In this document: piece by piece, positions 18,828 to 28,638 of the stretch
Position numbering within the stretch: position 1 is the stretch's first letter
How the letters are laid out: each line of letters begins with the position of its first letter
From: an uncultured Lachnospiraceae bacterium
Lineage (GTDB): Bacteria; Bacillota; Clostridia; Lachnospirales; Lachnospiraceae
Direction of reading: 5' to 3'
DNA: 64,000 bases
NCBI GenBank assembly: GCA_945913255.1
Contig: CAMEDC010000002.1
Location: 1-64,000, forward strand
Notes under the pieces: model-generated
Databases searched by the model: none
Seen by the model: only the letters and a program-made list of their open reading frames with translations
What the model was told of the DNA's origin: nothing
Translations under genes and position numbers: made by a program

Positions 18828-21281
18828 TCACAAAAGACGCCGATTTCTGGCTTCTGCCACTGCAGCACTCTTATTGTTTACACCTAACTTTTTATAGGTT
18901 TCCTGATTGTAATATTTTACACCCGCTTTTGACAGACCAAGCTGTCCGGCAATTTCTTCCACAGACATTCCTTCCGCCTGAAGCCGCAGGATTTTCAGTG
19001 CCTTATCACTTAAGAATACATTTCCCTCCTGCTTTTCTTTCAGATAAGCCGGATAAAAGCCTGCCATCCGTTCGCATTCCTCCAGAACCTGCTTTTTAAA
19101 TGCCTGATCCTGCCATATAATCGTACCGGCTTTCAAAAGTTCCCAAAGCGGGGCGCCTTCTCTTGTAAGAATCCTCACGAAATGATACTCCTCTGCCCTT
19201 TTTACCGCTTCCTGCAAAACATCCTGCCAACCGTCTTTTCCCATTCGGAACATGGCGATGGCGGCCAGAATTCTCACTTCTATTGCTATGTAAGTTCTGT
19301 GCATTCTTTCTGCATAGAAATCCAGTTTATCCAATAAAAGCAGCGCCTTTTCCTTTCGTCCGGCTGCCAGATATACCCGCACCTTGGTCAGATAACGGTA
19401 CCGTTCCATGCCATTGAACTCTGCATTCTCATCCGGTGCTTCCTTCAGCCACTGATATGCTTCGCTGATTCTGCCGGGATATAAATCCATTCTTGCCGAC
19501 ATGGCACGGATATTCGGAAGAAGCTTCGGCGCCTCCCGTTCCGCCACCTGTTTGAAGCTCTCCAGCATATCCACAGCATCCTCCATCCGGTTATTCATAA
19601 TGGATAACTGTGTCAAAATTCCCACTGCCACAAAAACCTGCTCCGTCTTTCCGCCGCTTTCTGCCTGCATCCTTCCTTTACCTGCAAGGGATGCCACTTC
19701 GTAATCATCTCCGCCCTTTTCAAAATAACTCTCTGCAAGGGCAAGATTTATCAGGCCTTTTCCATATTTTCCAAGCACAAGCGTAATGACCTTTCCAATG
19801 GTCTTTACCAATTCCGTATCCTTCCTGCTCCATTCACAGAAATCTTTTCCCCCGTTCATCATGGACGGCAGATTGCTGGTAACTGAGAATTCCGGCAAAG
19901 CATTCCTTCCCTCTGTCAAAAACAGTCCTGCCCTCTTTATCAGGTCTATCATCCGGAAAGTTCCCCTGTGAGGCAGGGCAATGTCCAGATACAAAAGTCT
20001 GGTTTCCGCTGCCTTTTTCATACCTCCCGTCTTTTCTTTGGCATAAGTAAGAAGCTCCTGATACCAACGTTCGCTTTCTTCTTCATTTAATAGCATGGAC
20101 TGCAGCATGCTCATGCCCGCCATCAGTTCCACGCTTTCCTTTATCTTTTCTTCCGGAAGTACCAGATAATAGTGTCTCAGTTCAAAATATTCCCCCGAGG
20201 CCGGATTTCTTCTCATATTTTCAATCAGAATACGTGAAATCCCATCCTCATTGTTGCACATCTCATACATCCTGAGTGCTTCCGCCACGTTTCCTTCTAT
20301 CTCATAGCGGTTTCCCGCACTATAGTAAAGTTCCTTTATGTAATCCCGCGAATATTTCGCCGCAAGTCTACGACGCATGGAATATTTCATGGGCGTTCGC
20401 AGTTCATAAACACTTTGTTCGTTTTCCCTGCGTTCCATCAGGAAGTTACCCGTTTCCTGAGCCTGGCGTATGAGCTTTCCAGTCTCTTTCTTCTTGGTAA
20501 TCTGCTGCGCCATCTGCAGGTCAAACTGCTCTACAACACACACGGCTTCCAAAAACTCCTGCAACTCCACATTCCACTGGTCATACACATGGATTTCCAG
20601 ATAATCCCAAATATCTTTTCTGGATTCCTCGATGGCCCTTAGTTCTGCACCTTCCTTGTCCTTTGCAGCATCCGGCTCCGGGATGTCTTTCAGTTTCATC
20701 GCCGCAATCCGAAGACACAGAGGATTTCCGCAGCTCAGTTCCCGTATTCTCCTGTAGGAAGCTTCTGTAGGAGTCAGTTCCCATTTCTCAAAATAGTGTT
20801 CCTGCTCCTTTTCTGTCAGGCAAAGTTCATCTTCGCCAATCGTCACAAAGACATACCGGAAAAAGACAGATTTTAACCACTTCGGCATAGGTGCTCTGGA
20901 AATCAGAATCAGCCAGACATCCTTTCTGCCGCTCAGTCGCTCAATCACCCGTCCCCAGGAGTTTCTGTTCTCCTCCGTCTCCAGTAACTGCAGATTATCC
21001 AGCACAAAAATTGTCTGCGCATTTGCTTTCTCGAGTACTGTATCCACTTTCTCCTGTACTATCGCCTCAGGTTCGGCAATTCCGGTATCAGCGAAATCGA
21101 TATAACAATATCGTTTTCTGACAAGGAAATCTGCCGCAAAGGAAGTCTTTCCGGTTCCCGTTGCTCCGTAGATATACACAGTCTGTCTGGTGTTCTGAGC
21201 AGCCTTCATCTTCTCCCATGCCGCCTGCGGACGCACATAATATTCATCTGTGACAAGCTTATGTGTTTTCTTATCTGACAT
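18828..21281 (-). CDS. MalT-like STAND ATPase, LuxR-type regulator
   Basis: The 817-residue protein has the MalT architecture. An N-terminal STAND NTPase has Walker A YGATGTGKTSFAAD and Walker B-like TIFVLDNLQLLE. A long helical region of about 400 residues with repeated paired helices (TPR-like, for example YLAAGRKEKALLLLDKLDF) follows. The C-terminal LuxR/GerE helix-turn-helix covers about 745-815 (LSDKALKILRLQAEGMSVEE, LGVNNKSAAVAEARNRRLL). Such proteins oligomerise on ligand and ATP binding and activate nearby promoters. Candidate targets are the adjacent small surface gene or the upstream deacetylase, but no operator was recognised. The ligand is unknown. Confidence 0.88.
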   Translation of the reverse strand: MSDKKTHKLVTDEYYVRPQAAWEKMKAAQNTRQTVYIYGATGTGKTSFAADFLVRKRYCYIDFADTGIAEPEAIVQEKVDTVLEKANAQTIFVLDNLQLLETEENRNSWGRVIERLSGRKDVWLILISRAPMPKWLKSVFFRYVFVTIGEDELCLTEKEQEHYFEKWELTPTEASYRRIRELSCGNPLCLRIAAMKLKDIPEPDAAKDKEGAELRAIEESRKDIWDYLEIHVYDQWNVELQEFLEAVCVVEQFDLQMAQQITKKKETGKLIRQAQETGNFLMERRENEQSVYELRTPMKYSMRRRLAAKYSRDYIKELYYSAGNRYEIEGNVAEALRMYEMCNNEDGISRILIENMRRNPASGEYFELRHYYLVLPEEKIKESVELMAGMSMLQSMLLNEEESERWYQELLTYAKEKTGGMKKAAETRLLYLDIALPHRGTFRMIDLIKRAGLFLTEGRNALPEFSVTSNLPSMMNGGKDFCEWSRKDTELVKTIGKVITLVLGKYGKGLINLALAESYFEKGGDDYEVASLAGKGRMQAESGGKTEQVFVAVGILTQLSIMNNRMEDAVDMLESFKQVAEREAPKLLPNIRAMSARMDLYPGRISEAYQWLKEAPDENAEFNGMERYRYLTKVRVYLAAGRKEKALLLLDKLDFYAERMHRTYIAIEVRILAAIAMFRMGKDGWQDVLQEAVKRAEEYHFVRILTREGAPLWELLKAGTIIWQDQAFKKQVLEECERMAGFYPAYLKEKQEGNVFLSDKALKILRLQAEGMSVEEIAGQLGLSKAGVKYYNQETYKKLGVNNKSAAVAEARNRRLL

Positions 21282-21473
21282 GAAGCTCTCCTTTCTGCGC
21301 TGGATTTCCGGACATAAACAGCGTCAGGCATGGGAAGTATTATTTTACACCGATACCTGAATAAATTATACACTTCAGGAACAGTATAAGTAAACTAGCC
21401 AAAAGGATAGACATTGCTAAATTTATAGAATTACGGCCGTTGGGATTGAAGCTGACAATCTCTAAATAACTCA

Positions 21474-21495
21474 AGCCGGCATATTCTGCCGGCCT
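21474..21495 (-). terminator. Weak terminator after the deacetylase gene
   Basis: AGCCGGC, ATATTCT, GCCGGCC form a short GC-rich stem just beyond the deacetylase stop. The minus-side flank (TTGAGTTATTTAGAG) has only a weak T tract. Confidence 0.45.
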
Positions 21496-21501
21496 GCTCA
21501 C

Positions 21502-22236
21502 TCAATCAAACAATATCTCCTCCACCGTCACAAAGGTATACCCTTCCTCCATCAGTTCATCTATGGCCTTCAGTGCTGCCGTCACGGAGGTATCAAAATA
21601 ATCGTGCATGAGAATAATATCATTCTCTCCCGCCTTATCCACTATCTTTTCCGTAATGCAGGCCACATTGCTGGAGCACCAGTCCAGCGGATCTACAGTC
21701 CACAGCACCGGGAACATATTCAGTTCCTTCTCAAAGCTCTTGTCCCAGGCGCCGTAGGGCGGGCGCACATACTGTACTTCCTCACCGGTGATTTCCTGAA
21801 TAACTGCATTGGTGTCAATCAGCTCCTGCTTAAATTTCTCCCGGTTTTTTGGAGTCAGCTGGATATGACTGTAGGTGTGGTTACCAATCAGATGCCCCTC
21901 CTCCTGCATCCGCTTGATGATGTCAGGGTGCATCTTGGCGTGCTCCCCCGTGACGAAAAAGGTGGCGTGAACGCCTCTCTCCTTTAAGCCGTCCAGAAGC
22001 TGCTCCGTGTAGCTTGGATGCGGACCATCATCAAAGGTGATGGCGATTTTCCGGATTTCCTCCTGACTGTCATGAGTTTGTTCCGGCACCGCCAGTCGGT
22101 CAGCCTGCGTACCGGTAACTGTCTTCCCAGTTGTCTCTTTCCATGTAATCATTTCTCCATTTGATTCCCACAAACCTAAAAACAGCAACCCCGCCATCAA
22201 ATCAAATACCAGGATTGCTGTCGCTATTTTTTTCAT
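21502..22236 (-). CDS. Membrane-anchored polysaccharide deacetylase (NodB family)
   Basis: The 244-residue protein starts with a membrane helix (IATAILVFDLMAGLLFLGLW) and then the NodB homology domain: ITFDDGPHPSYTEQLL (catalytic Asp and metal Asp), GNHTYSHIQLTP (metal-binding HxxxH), YVRPPYGAWDKS and IILMHDYFD. These are the CE4 motifs 1-5 in order. The expected reaction is metal-dependent N-deacetylation of peptidoglycan GlcNAc or MurNAc at the cell surface. The gene has no close partner; the ABC exporter ends about 110 bases upstream on the same strand. Confidence 0.93.
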   Translation of the reverse strand: MKKIATAILVFDLMAGLLFLGLWESNGEMITWKETTGKTVTGTQADRLAVPEQTHDSQEEIRKIAITFDDGPHPSYTEQLLDGLKERGVHATFFVTGEHAKMHPDIIKRMQEEGHLIGNHTYSHIQLTPKNREKFKQELIDTNAVIQEITGEEVQYVRPPYGAWDKSFEKELNMFPVLWTVDPLDWCSSNVACITEKIVDKAGENDIILMHDYFDTSVTAALKAIDELMEEGYTFVTVEEILFD

Positions 22237-22347
22237 ATCAGACTCTCGATTCTGCTTTAGTTTCTTTTAAATATATGCAATGTCTGAGGGTGCCATTCCA
22301 CTCAGTCGCATCTCCCGAAATGGTTTCTGCTCTGTCTGCTGTCTAAA

Positions 22348-24123
22348 TTACTCCCACTGCGCATTGTACAGCTTTCTGTATACGCCGCCTCGTTCCATCA
22401 GTTCTCTGTGCGTACCCTGCTCCACCACTTCACCGTCATTTACTACCAGAATCAAATCCGCGTTCTCAATCGTGGAGAGTCTGTGCGCAATGACAAAGCA
22501 GGTTTTTCCCTCCATAAGCTTCAACATGGCCTTTTGAATATGTCTCTCCGTTCGGGTATCCACATTGGAGGTTGCCTCATCCAGGATCAGCATTTTTGCA
22601 TCCAACAGCATGGCTCTGGCTATTGTCAAAAGCTGTTTCTGTCCCTTGGAAATATTAGTTCCCTCATCCGTCAGAATCGTGTCATATCCTTCCGGGAGAC
22701 GCTTAATAAAGGAATGGATATGCGCCGCTTTCGCAGCCGCTTCCACGTCCTCTCTGGACGCTCCTTCCTTTCCGTAAGCCAGATTTTCATAAATACTGCC
22801 GTAAAACAGCCAGGTATCCTGCAAAACCATGGCATACGCCTGTCGCAGACTCTTTCTGGTAAAGCTGTCCGCCGCCTTCCCGTCCACAAGTATCTTTCCG
22901 CTTTCCGGGTCATAAAACCGCATAAGCAGGTTAATGAGTGTTGTCTTACCGGCACCGGTAGGCCCCACAATGGCAATCAGTCTGCCGGGTTTAGCCCGGA
23001 AGCTTAAATCATGAATAATAGTTTTTCCCGGTACATAGCCAAACCGCACATGCTGAAGCTGCACATCCCCTTCTACCTCTGACAGTTCCTCGGCATCCGC
23101 CCTGTCCGCAGGCTCCGGCTCCTCATCAATCAGTCGGAAAACCCGTTCCGCCGCTGCAAGTGCCGACTGCAGTTCACTGAAAATATTCGCTGCCTCATTA
23201 ATCGGACCGGAAAATTTTCTGGAATACAGCACAAAAGAAGAAATATCCCCAATGCTCATACTGCCCGCCAGATACAACAGCGCACCAAACACACTGATGA
23301 GAGACAGAGACAGATTGTTGATAAAGTTGACACAGGGACCCACAATACTTCCGTAATATTCTGCCCTGTAGTAGGCGTCTACTGCCGCCTTATTCTTCCC
23401 GTTAAACCGTTGCTGAGTATACTCTTCCCGTCCATACGCCTTTAAGGTTTTCTGCCCTGTTATCATCTCCTCCACAAACCCGTTCATCTCGCCCAGTCTG
23501 GCAGAGCGCTGCCGGAAAAGCGGCCTTGTCTTGCCCGTTATATTCTTTGTCAGAAATACGGACAGAGGAACTGTAAAAGCAAATACCAGCACCAGCTTCG
23601 GTGAAATGGTAATCATCATCGTCAGAGCACCCACAACCGTGATTACCGTTGTCAAAAGCTGTACCAGATCATTTGATAAAGATGCATTCACCGTATCAAT
23701 GTCATAAGAGATACGGCTGATGATATCTCCTGTCTGATGCACATCAAAATATCCCACCGGCAAAGTCATCAGCTTTTCAAACACATCCTGGCGCATCCGG
23801 TATACCACCTTCCGGCTGATGGTCAGCATGAGAACCTGTAATCCATAGGACATGGCTGCGGAAATCACGTAAAAGCCCGCCATCCATGCCGCATAATAAA
23901 ATACTCTTCCAAAATCCACAGCGCCCTTTCCGGATTCAATCGCACCGATGGAAAGTCCGGTCAGTTTTGGGCCAATCAGAGAAAACAGGTTACTTCCAAG
24001 GGTACAAATCATGGCTAGAAGGAGCAGCCATTTATAGTGCAGCATATATTTTCCAAGACGTAAGATAGTTCCTTTGGAATATCTTCTTGGTGCCGCATTT
24101 CCCGTGTTTTCTTCTCTTTTCAT
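22348..24123 (-). CDS. ABC exporter subunit B (fused TM-ATPase)
   Basis: The 591-residue half-transporter has six membrane helices (about 25-320) and an ATPase domain with Walker A GPTGAGKTTLI, Q-loop MVLQDTWLFYGSIYENL, Walker B MLILDEATSNVD and a variant signature motif ISKGQKQ instead of LSGGQ. The partner gene upstream overlaps it by four bases (ATGA). The variant signature here and the Glu-to-Asp change in the partner's Walker B fall in the same composite ATP site, the hallmark of a heterodimeric exporter with one weak site. The substrate, a drug, lipid or peptide, is unknown. Confidence 0.93.
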   Translation of the reverse strand: MKREENTGNAAPRRYSKGTILRLGKYMLHYKWLLLLAMICTLGSNLFSLIGPKLTGLSIGAIESGKGAVDFGRVFYYAAWMAGFYVISAAMSYGLQVLMLTISRKVVYRMRQDVFEKLMTLPVGYFDVHQTGDIISRISYDIDTVNASLSNDLVQLLTTVITVVGALTMMITISPKLVLVFAFTVPLSVFLTKNITGKTRPLFRQRSARLGEMNGFVEEMITGQKTLKAYGREEYTQQRFNGKNKAAVDAYYRAEYYGSIVGPCVNFINNLSLSLISVFGALLYLAGSMSIGDISSFVLYSRKFSGPINEAANIFSELQSALAAAERVFRLIDEEPEPADRADAEELSEVEGDVQLQHVRFGYVPGKTIIHDLSFRAKPGRLIAIVGPTGAGKTTLINLLMRFYDPESGKILVDGKAADSFTRKSLRQAYAMVLQDTWLFYGSIYENLAYGKEGASREDVEAAAKAAHIHSFIKRLPEGYDTILTDEGTNISKGQKQLLTIARAMLLDAKMLILDEATSNVDTRTERHIQKAMLKLMEGKTCFVIAHRLSTIENADLILVVNDGEVVEQGTHRELMERGGVYRKLYNAQWE

Positions 24124-26087
24124 CGAGTCGGCACCTCCTTTTCGGTATCCGCATTCTGTCCTGCATCTGTGCTTTGTCCCGTTTCCGCTCCTGATTCTGC
24201 ATTCGGCCTTCGCCCTGCTTCCGCTCCTGTTCTTATATCCGCGCTTTGTCCCGCTTCCGCTCCTGATTCTGCTTCCGCGCTTTGTCCTGCTTCCGCACCT
24301 GACTCAGTTTCATGTCCCTCACCCATCTGGGACTTTGCGATCTCAGCATAAACTTCACAGTCCTTCAACAGCTCTTCATGTTTTCCATACCCAATCGGGA
24401 CACCGTCTTCCAACACCAGGATATGGTCGGCATTGCGAATGGAGCTGACACGCTGTGCCACAATCACAAGTGTTGTATCCGTAAAGTGCTCCTTAATACC
24501 GCGGCGTAATTCCGCATCCGTCCGGTAATCCAATGCGCTGGAGGAATCATCCAGAATCAGAATTTCCGGTTTTGCCGCGAGCGCTCTTGCAATCAGTACA
24601 CGCTGCTTTTGTCCGCCGCTTAGATTGGCCCCCTTGATGTTCAGGGCTTCTGCCTCCTTATCTGCCTTTCCCTCCACGAACTCTCTGGCACGGGCATACA
24701 GAAGTGCTTCCTGAATCTGTTTTTCATCCATTTCCCTTCCCAGGGTTACATTTCCCGCAATAGTATCTTCAAAGATGGTATCATTCTGGAACACGACACC
24801 GAATTTTTTCTTTAAGTCTTCCGGCTGATAGCTTCTCACATCCCGTCCCGCTATCTGAATCTGTCCCTCGTCCACATCATACATCCGCATCATCAGATTG
24901 ACGATGGTAGACTTGCCGGAACCGATTTCTCCGATGATTCCAAGGGTTTCTCCCTTCTGAATCCGAAAACTCAGATTACGGATATTCGCCTCGCCCTTTT
25001 TCAGATAAGAGAATGTCACATGCTTAAACTCAATTTCCGGCACAGAACGATTTCCCTGTGTCGCCTCACTGCTCTTTGCTTCAACCGTTCCCTGTACGAC
25101 CTCCTCTTTCTCACCGTATACTGTCTCAAGCACCTGCATGTCATCTCCGCAGGCAAGCACCTGCCAGATACGATTTCCGGATGCAATCGCTTTGGACAAC
25201 ACGGTGAACATCTTGGAAATCGACATCATTGCATTCAGGATAATCGTAAAATAAGTCGTAAAAGCAAGAATTTTCCCCACTTCGGAAAGGCCGCTGTTTA
25301 CGCGGTATGCGCCCACCAGAATAACACCCACAAGTCCCAGATTGAGCAGAATATTCATAGAAGGGTTAATAATTGCCATCACCATACCGTTCTTCCGCTC
25401 CCGTTCTACCACTTCTTTGTTAATCGCACGGAACTTCTCCGTCTCGTAGTCTGTCTTTGACAAAGCCTTGATCACACGGATTCCCGCAATATCTTCCCGC
25501 ACCATTCTCACAAAACGGTCATTGGCCTCCTGAAGGCCGCCATACATGGGAATACTTCTTCTGGACACATACACGGTAATGAAACCGAGCACAGGCAGCG
25601 TTGCCAGCAGAACGCAGGCCATCACAGGATCCAGCGTAAACGTGACACAGATACCGCCAATCAGCAGAATCGGGGCACGGACTCCCAGCCTCTGAATACG
25701 CCCCAGCGCCTGGTGCATGTTATAAGTATCGGAAGTCATTCTGGAAATGAGAGAAGGTTTTGTAAAAGAATCTGTCTGTGCATTGGAAAGATACATCGTC
25801 TTAGAAAACAAATCATGCCGTATTACTTCCGTGGCATCACTGGCAACCTTGGATGCCATCCGGTTTGCAATCACATTACCTGACAAAGCCAGAAAGGAAC
25901 AGACAAGCATCAGTGCTCCCCAGATCAACACCAGTTTTTTCTCTCTGGTGGGAATCACAGAATCAATGATGTAGGCCAGAATGTAGGGGATACACAAATC
26001 CATGATTGTTCCGATAAATTTGATGATAAACCCGACTCCCATCCTCGGGAAATAAGGTTTTAAATAGTTTGAAATAATCTGCTTCAA
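24120..26087 (-). CDS. ABC exporter subunit A (fused TM-ATPase) with repetitive tail
   Basis: The track ORF begins at 26249, but its first 54 residues are translated repeat and hairpin sequence. The likely start is the TTG at 26087, preceded by AGTGAGGATGAAAGA, which gives LKQIISNYLKPYFPRMG, a normal exporter N-terminus, and a 655-residue protein. Six membrane helices precede an ATPase domain with GEIGSGKSTIV, LSGGQKQRVLIA and ILILDDSSSALD. The catalytic Glu after Walker B is Asp, so this site is degenerate. The last 64 residues are repeats of the type ESGAEAGQS, Glu/Gly/Ala-rich and probably disordered. Forms a heterodimer with the next gene. Confidence 0.9.
   Translation of the reverse strand: MKQIISNYLKPYFPRMGVGFIIKFIGTIMDLCIPYILAYIIDSVIPTREKKLVLIWGALMLVCSFLALSGNVIANRMASKVASDATEVIRHDLFSKTMYLSNAQTDSFTKPSLISRMTSDTYNMHQALGRIQRLGVRAPILLIGGICVTFTLDPVMACVLLATLPVLGFITVYVSRRSIPMYGGLQEANDRFVRMVREDIAGIRVIKALSKTDYETEKFRAINKEVVERERKNGMVMAIINPSMNILLNLGLVGVILVGAYRVNSGLSEVGKILAFTTYFTIILNAMMSISKMFTVLSKAIASGNRIWQVLACGDDMQVLETVYGEKEEVVQGTVEAKSSEATQGNRSVPEIEFKHVTFSYLKKGEANIRNLSFRIQKGETLGIIGEIGSGKSTIVNLMMRMYDVDEGQIQIAGRDVRSYQPEDLKKKFGVVFQNDTIFEDTIAGNVTLGREMDEKQIQEALLYARAREFVEGKADKEAEALNIKGANLSGGQKQRVLIARALAAKPEILILDDSSSALDYRTDAELRRGIKEHFTDTTLVIVAQRVSSIRNADHILVLEDGVPIGYGKHEELLKDCEVYAEIAKSQMGEGHETESGAEAGQSAEAESGAEAGQSADIRTGAEAGRRPNAESGAETGQSTDAGQNADTEKEVPTR
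24150..24306 (-). repeat. Degenerate minisatellite in the ABC exporter tail
   Basis: Imperfect copies of a roughly 27-33-base unit encode ESGAEAGQSAE, ESGAEAGQSAD, RTGAEAGRRPN, ESGAETGQSTD and a partial AGQNAD. It lies at the extreme 3-prime end of the gene, beyond the conserved ATPase domain. Copy number may vary between strains without changing the catalytic part. Confidence 0.7.
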
Positions 26088-26127
26088 TCTTTCATCCTCA
26101 CTGTAAACAAAAGTCAGTGCATAGTAA

Positions 26128-26157
26128 ACCGGGCGGTGCAGAACCGCACTGCCCGGT
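26128..26157. repeat. Strong hairpin upstream of the ABC exporter
   Basis: ACCGGGCGGTGC and GCACTGCCCGGT pair around AGAACC. It lies 40 bases before the proposed TTG start. On the minus strand it is followed by TTTACTATG, so it could be a terminator or leader hairpin limiting exporter expression. Confidence 0.6.
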
Positions 26158-26167
26158 GCTTTATTAG

Positions 26168-26295
26168 ACTCGCAAACACGCGCCTTCAGCGCTCCTTCGC
26201 CTGCTTTCGCAGGCTGTTTGCGCTTGGACGTACTTTCTGAAACTCGCAAACACGCGCCTTCAGCGCTCCTTCGCCTGCTTTCGCAGGCTGTTTGC
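26168..26295. repeat. Two identical 54-bp palindromic repeats
   Basis: Copies at 26168-26221 and 26242-26295 are identical over 54 bases and separated by 20 bases. Each is framed by GCAAACA and TGTTTGC and holds GCGC-CTTCA-GCGC and GCCTGC-TTTC-GCAGGC. Each unit can fold on itself and the pair can also form larger structures. It resembles a REP/BIME-type element. It sits between the chemoreceptor terminator and the exporter gene. Confidence 0.8.
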
Positions 26296-26308
26296 TCGTT
26301 AACGACGC

Positions 26309-26349
26309 AAGAAAAACAAATGGCTGCTTCGCAGCCGCTTGTTTTTCTT
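26309..26349 (-). terminator. Terminator after the chemoreceptor gene
   Basis: AAGAAAAACAA, ATG, GCTGC, TTC, GCAGC, CGC, TTGTTTTTCTT: a long, nearly perfect stem with A-rich and T-rich sides, ten bases after the stop at 26359. Confidence 0.85.
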
Positions 26350-26358
26350 TTGCGTTCG

Positions 26359-28524
26359 TTATATCTTAAATACGGATATCTCGGATTTCAGACCATCCAT
26401 GTTCTCTCCAAGGGAATCCGCTGTCTGGTTCAGTCCTTCTACCTTCTCCATCAGTTTTTCTACCGCATCCCTTACCGTCATGGCGCTGTTTGCTGTCTCC
26501 TCAATACTGCCGGAAATCTGCCGGATAGCTATCACTGTATGCGAGCGCTCCATATCTGCCTTTTCTGTGCTTTCGATAATTGCGCCCAGCCCCTCTACCA
26601 GCCTCCTCATGCGCTCCTGCATCTCGCGGAATACACTGACTACCTGTTCCACTGCCTCTGTCTGGGAAGCAACCATGGTCTGTGCCGCTTTAGCACTTTC
26701 CACACTGTTCATGGTCTGTGTCGTAATGTGCTCCACGTTATTTCTGATTTCGCCTGCCGCCACCGCAGAATCATCTGCCAGCTTTCGGATTTCCTCGGCA
26801 ACCACCGCAAATCCTCTTCCAGCCTCGCCCGCTCTTGCCGCTTCGATGGAAGCATTCAGCGAAAGCAGATTCGTCTGCTCTGAAATTTCGGTGATTGTTC
26901 CGACAAAACTGTTGATAATCTCGGATTCCCGGCGAAGCGAGTCAATATTCTCACCAACCTTGGCCGTAATCTCCGTAGTCTCGTCTGCCCTCCTACCGAG
27001 AAGCTGGACAATCTCCATACCGTGTCCTATCATCTCTTCCGTCTCATCAACAAGCTTCTCAACCTGTTCAACCACACGGTTTACTTCCTGCATTTCTTCC
27101 GACAGGATATCTGTCTTTGCCACACATTCCTGCACATTTGCCGTCTGCTGGGTCATTGTCTCGCTGATTTCATTGATTGCCTGCGTTATATCGGCAGAAT
27201 GACTGCTGATCACGCCGGATACCTGCTCTACCTCCCGTGCAGATTCCTCCAACTGGCTTGTCGCCGTATTTACTTTGTCAACCAGCTTCTTGGTATTCAC
27301 GATCATGTGGTTCGCCGAACCGGCAAGATTACGGAATTCATCCCTGCCCTTCGCCTTCACGCTGACTGTCAGATCACCTCCGGCAACCTCCTCCAGCGTC
27401 TTTTCCATACGGCTCATATTTTTCTGGATACCGATTACAATCAGGAATCCCACTGCCAGAACCACGATACATGCCAGTACAACCAGCCCTATCGTAATGC
27501 TCTTGATTGCTTCTGCCTGTCCCGTGATGATATGTAGAGGTACAAGTGCACAGACAGTCGCTTCACTTACACTGCTTCTTCCGTAGAAGAACATGTATTT
27601 CTCGCCGTTATATGTAACCTCTGAAGATCCAAGGAGTTCTTCCGCATCCTGTGCAGGAAAAAAGTCCTGGGAGAAAAATACCTTTTCATCTGCTTCCGAA
27701 ACATCTGAGGCCACATTCTGTTCCGCCTCTTCACCGCTGTTTCTGCAGATAATTTCACTTCCGTTCTTTGTGACAAACCCTACGATACTGCCTTCTCCGA
27801 GGTCAATATCTTTCAGGAAATTCTCGATGGCCGATGCCTTGATATCGATTACCACACAGGCGTTGGAGGACTGGGATGTAATCTGGTACGCCATAATATA
27901 CTTTTTCTGGCGCATTCCCAGCGTCTCATCCAGAAGCTGATGATTATCAACCCACTTTTCTATTCCCCTTTTACCGTTTGCAACCGTCTCTCGGTATTGG
28001 TCGAAAATACCATCACAATTACTGGTGCCGGTAGTTGACAGCATATAGATTCCCTGTCTTGTGACAATATGAATATCACTGATAAAATCATTTGATGTCT
28101 GCGAAGCAATGATATTGGACTTCACATTATTCATCAGATTCATTTTGCCAAGCTTGTCGCTCTCGTAAAGTCCCACGAAATATTTGCTCAGCTCCGAGTC
28201 AAAAGCATACTTCACTCCTTCCGCTTCGACAAAATTACAGCTCATATCCACATATTCCACTGCCATGTTGATTGTCTGCTGCGTGGATTCGCTATACTTT
28301 TCACTCATGCCGGATGCCGCACGCTGATAGGCTGTAGTACCAATCACAATCATGAACAGGATTGGCACCAGGAAACAAATAATTATTTTATTCCGGATAC
28401 TGAACAGCATTGTCCTGCTCCGTTGTCCGGCTTCCCGGCCTTTCTGTAATCCGGCCTTCTGTCGCGTCTTCCGCTTTTCCACCTTTTCCACTTTCACCTT
28501 TTGTTTTTTGTCAACCTTCCCCAT
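26359..28524 (-). CDS. Methyl-accepting chemotaxis protein with large extracellular sensor
   Basis: The start is the ATG at 28524, six bases after AGGAGG. The 721-residue receptor begins with a basic cytoplasmic segment of about 35 residues, then helix 1 ([18 protein letters not shown]), an extracellular domain of about 260 residues of Cache type, helix 2 ([20 protein letters not shown]), a HAMP domain ([20 protein letters not shown]) and the signalling hairpin [20 protein letters not shown] with [15 protein letters not shown]. It passes ligand information to CheA/CheW. The long [10 protein letters not shown]-terminal stretch is unusual for a receptor. No chemotaxis genes adjoin it. Confidence 0.94.
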   Translation of the reverse strand: MGKVDKKQKVKVEKVEKRKTRQKAGLQKGREAGQRSRTMLFSIRNKIIICFLVPILFMIVIGTTAYQRAASGMSEKYSESTQQTINMAVEYVDMSCNFVEAEGVKYAFDSELSKYFVGLYESDKLGKMNLMNNVKSNIIASQTSNDFISDIHIVTRQGIYMLSTTGTSNCDGIFDQYRETVANGKRGIEKWVDNHQLLDETLGMRQKKYIMAYQITSQSSNACVVIDIKASAIENFLKDIDLGEGSIVGFVTKNGSEIICRNSGEEAEQNVASDVSEADEKVFFSQDFFPAQDAEELLGSSEVTYNGEKYMFFYGRSSVSEATVCALVPLHIITGQAEAIKSITIGLVVLACIVVLAVGFLIVIGIQKNMSRMEKTLEEVAGGDLTVSVKAKGRDEFRNLAGSANHMIVNTKKLVDKVNTATSQLEESAREVEQVSGVISSHSADITQAINEISETMTQQTANVQECVAKTDILSEEMQEVNRVVEQVEKLVDETEEMIGHGMEIVQLLGRRADETTEITAKVGENIDSLRRESEIINSFVGTITEISEQTNLLSLNASIEAARAGEAGRGFAVVAEEIRKLADDSAVAAGEIRNNVEHITTQTMNSVESAKAAQTMVASQTEAVEQVVSVFREMQERMRRLVEGLGAIIESTEKADMERSHTVIAIRQISGSIEETANSAMTVRDAVEKLMEKVEGLNQTADSLGENMDGLKSEISVFKI

Positions 28525-28638
28525 AGGCAACCTCCTGTTTACATAAAAATACCCATGAAAACATTATACAATACTTTTTGATAATTTTAAATAGAAAAAG
28601 GCAAAACTTTCCGCCAATAAATGTTGTTTTTTTACAAA

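Noticed and set aside
18828-21281. STAND-type anti-phage defence protein
   Set aside because: The C-terminal LuxR helix-turn-helix and MalT-like order make it a transcription regulator, and no effector domain or defence neighbours are present.
24150-24330. CRISPR array
   Set aside because: The units are degenerate, in frame with the exporter tail and without unique spacers of constant length.
26168-26295. Attachment site or insertion-sequence ends
   Set aside because: Only two identical 54-bp copies 20 bases apart with no transposase or integrase between or near them.
26339-27202. 287-residue Ser-rich plus-strand ORF
   Set aside because: Mirror image of the coiled-coil signalling domain of the chemoreceptor; low complexity is typical of such shadows.
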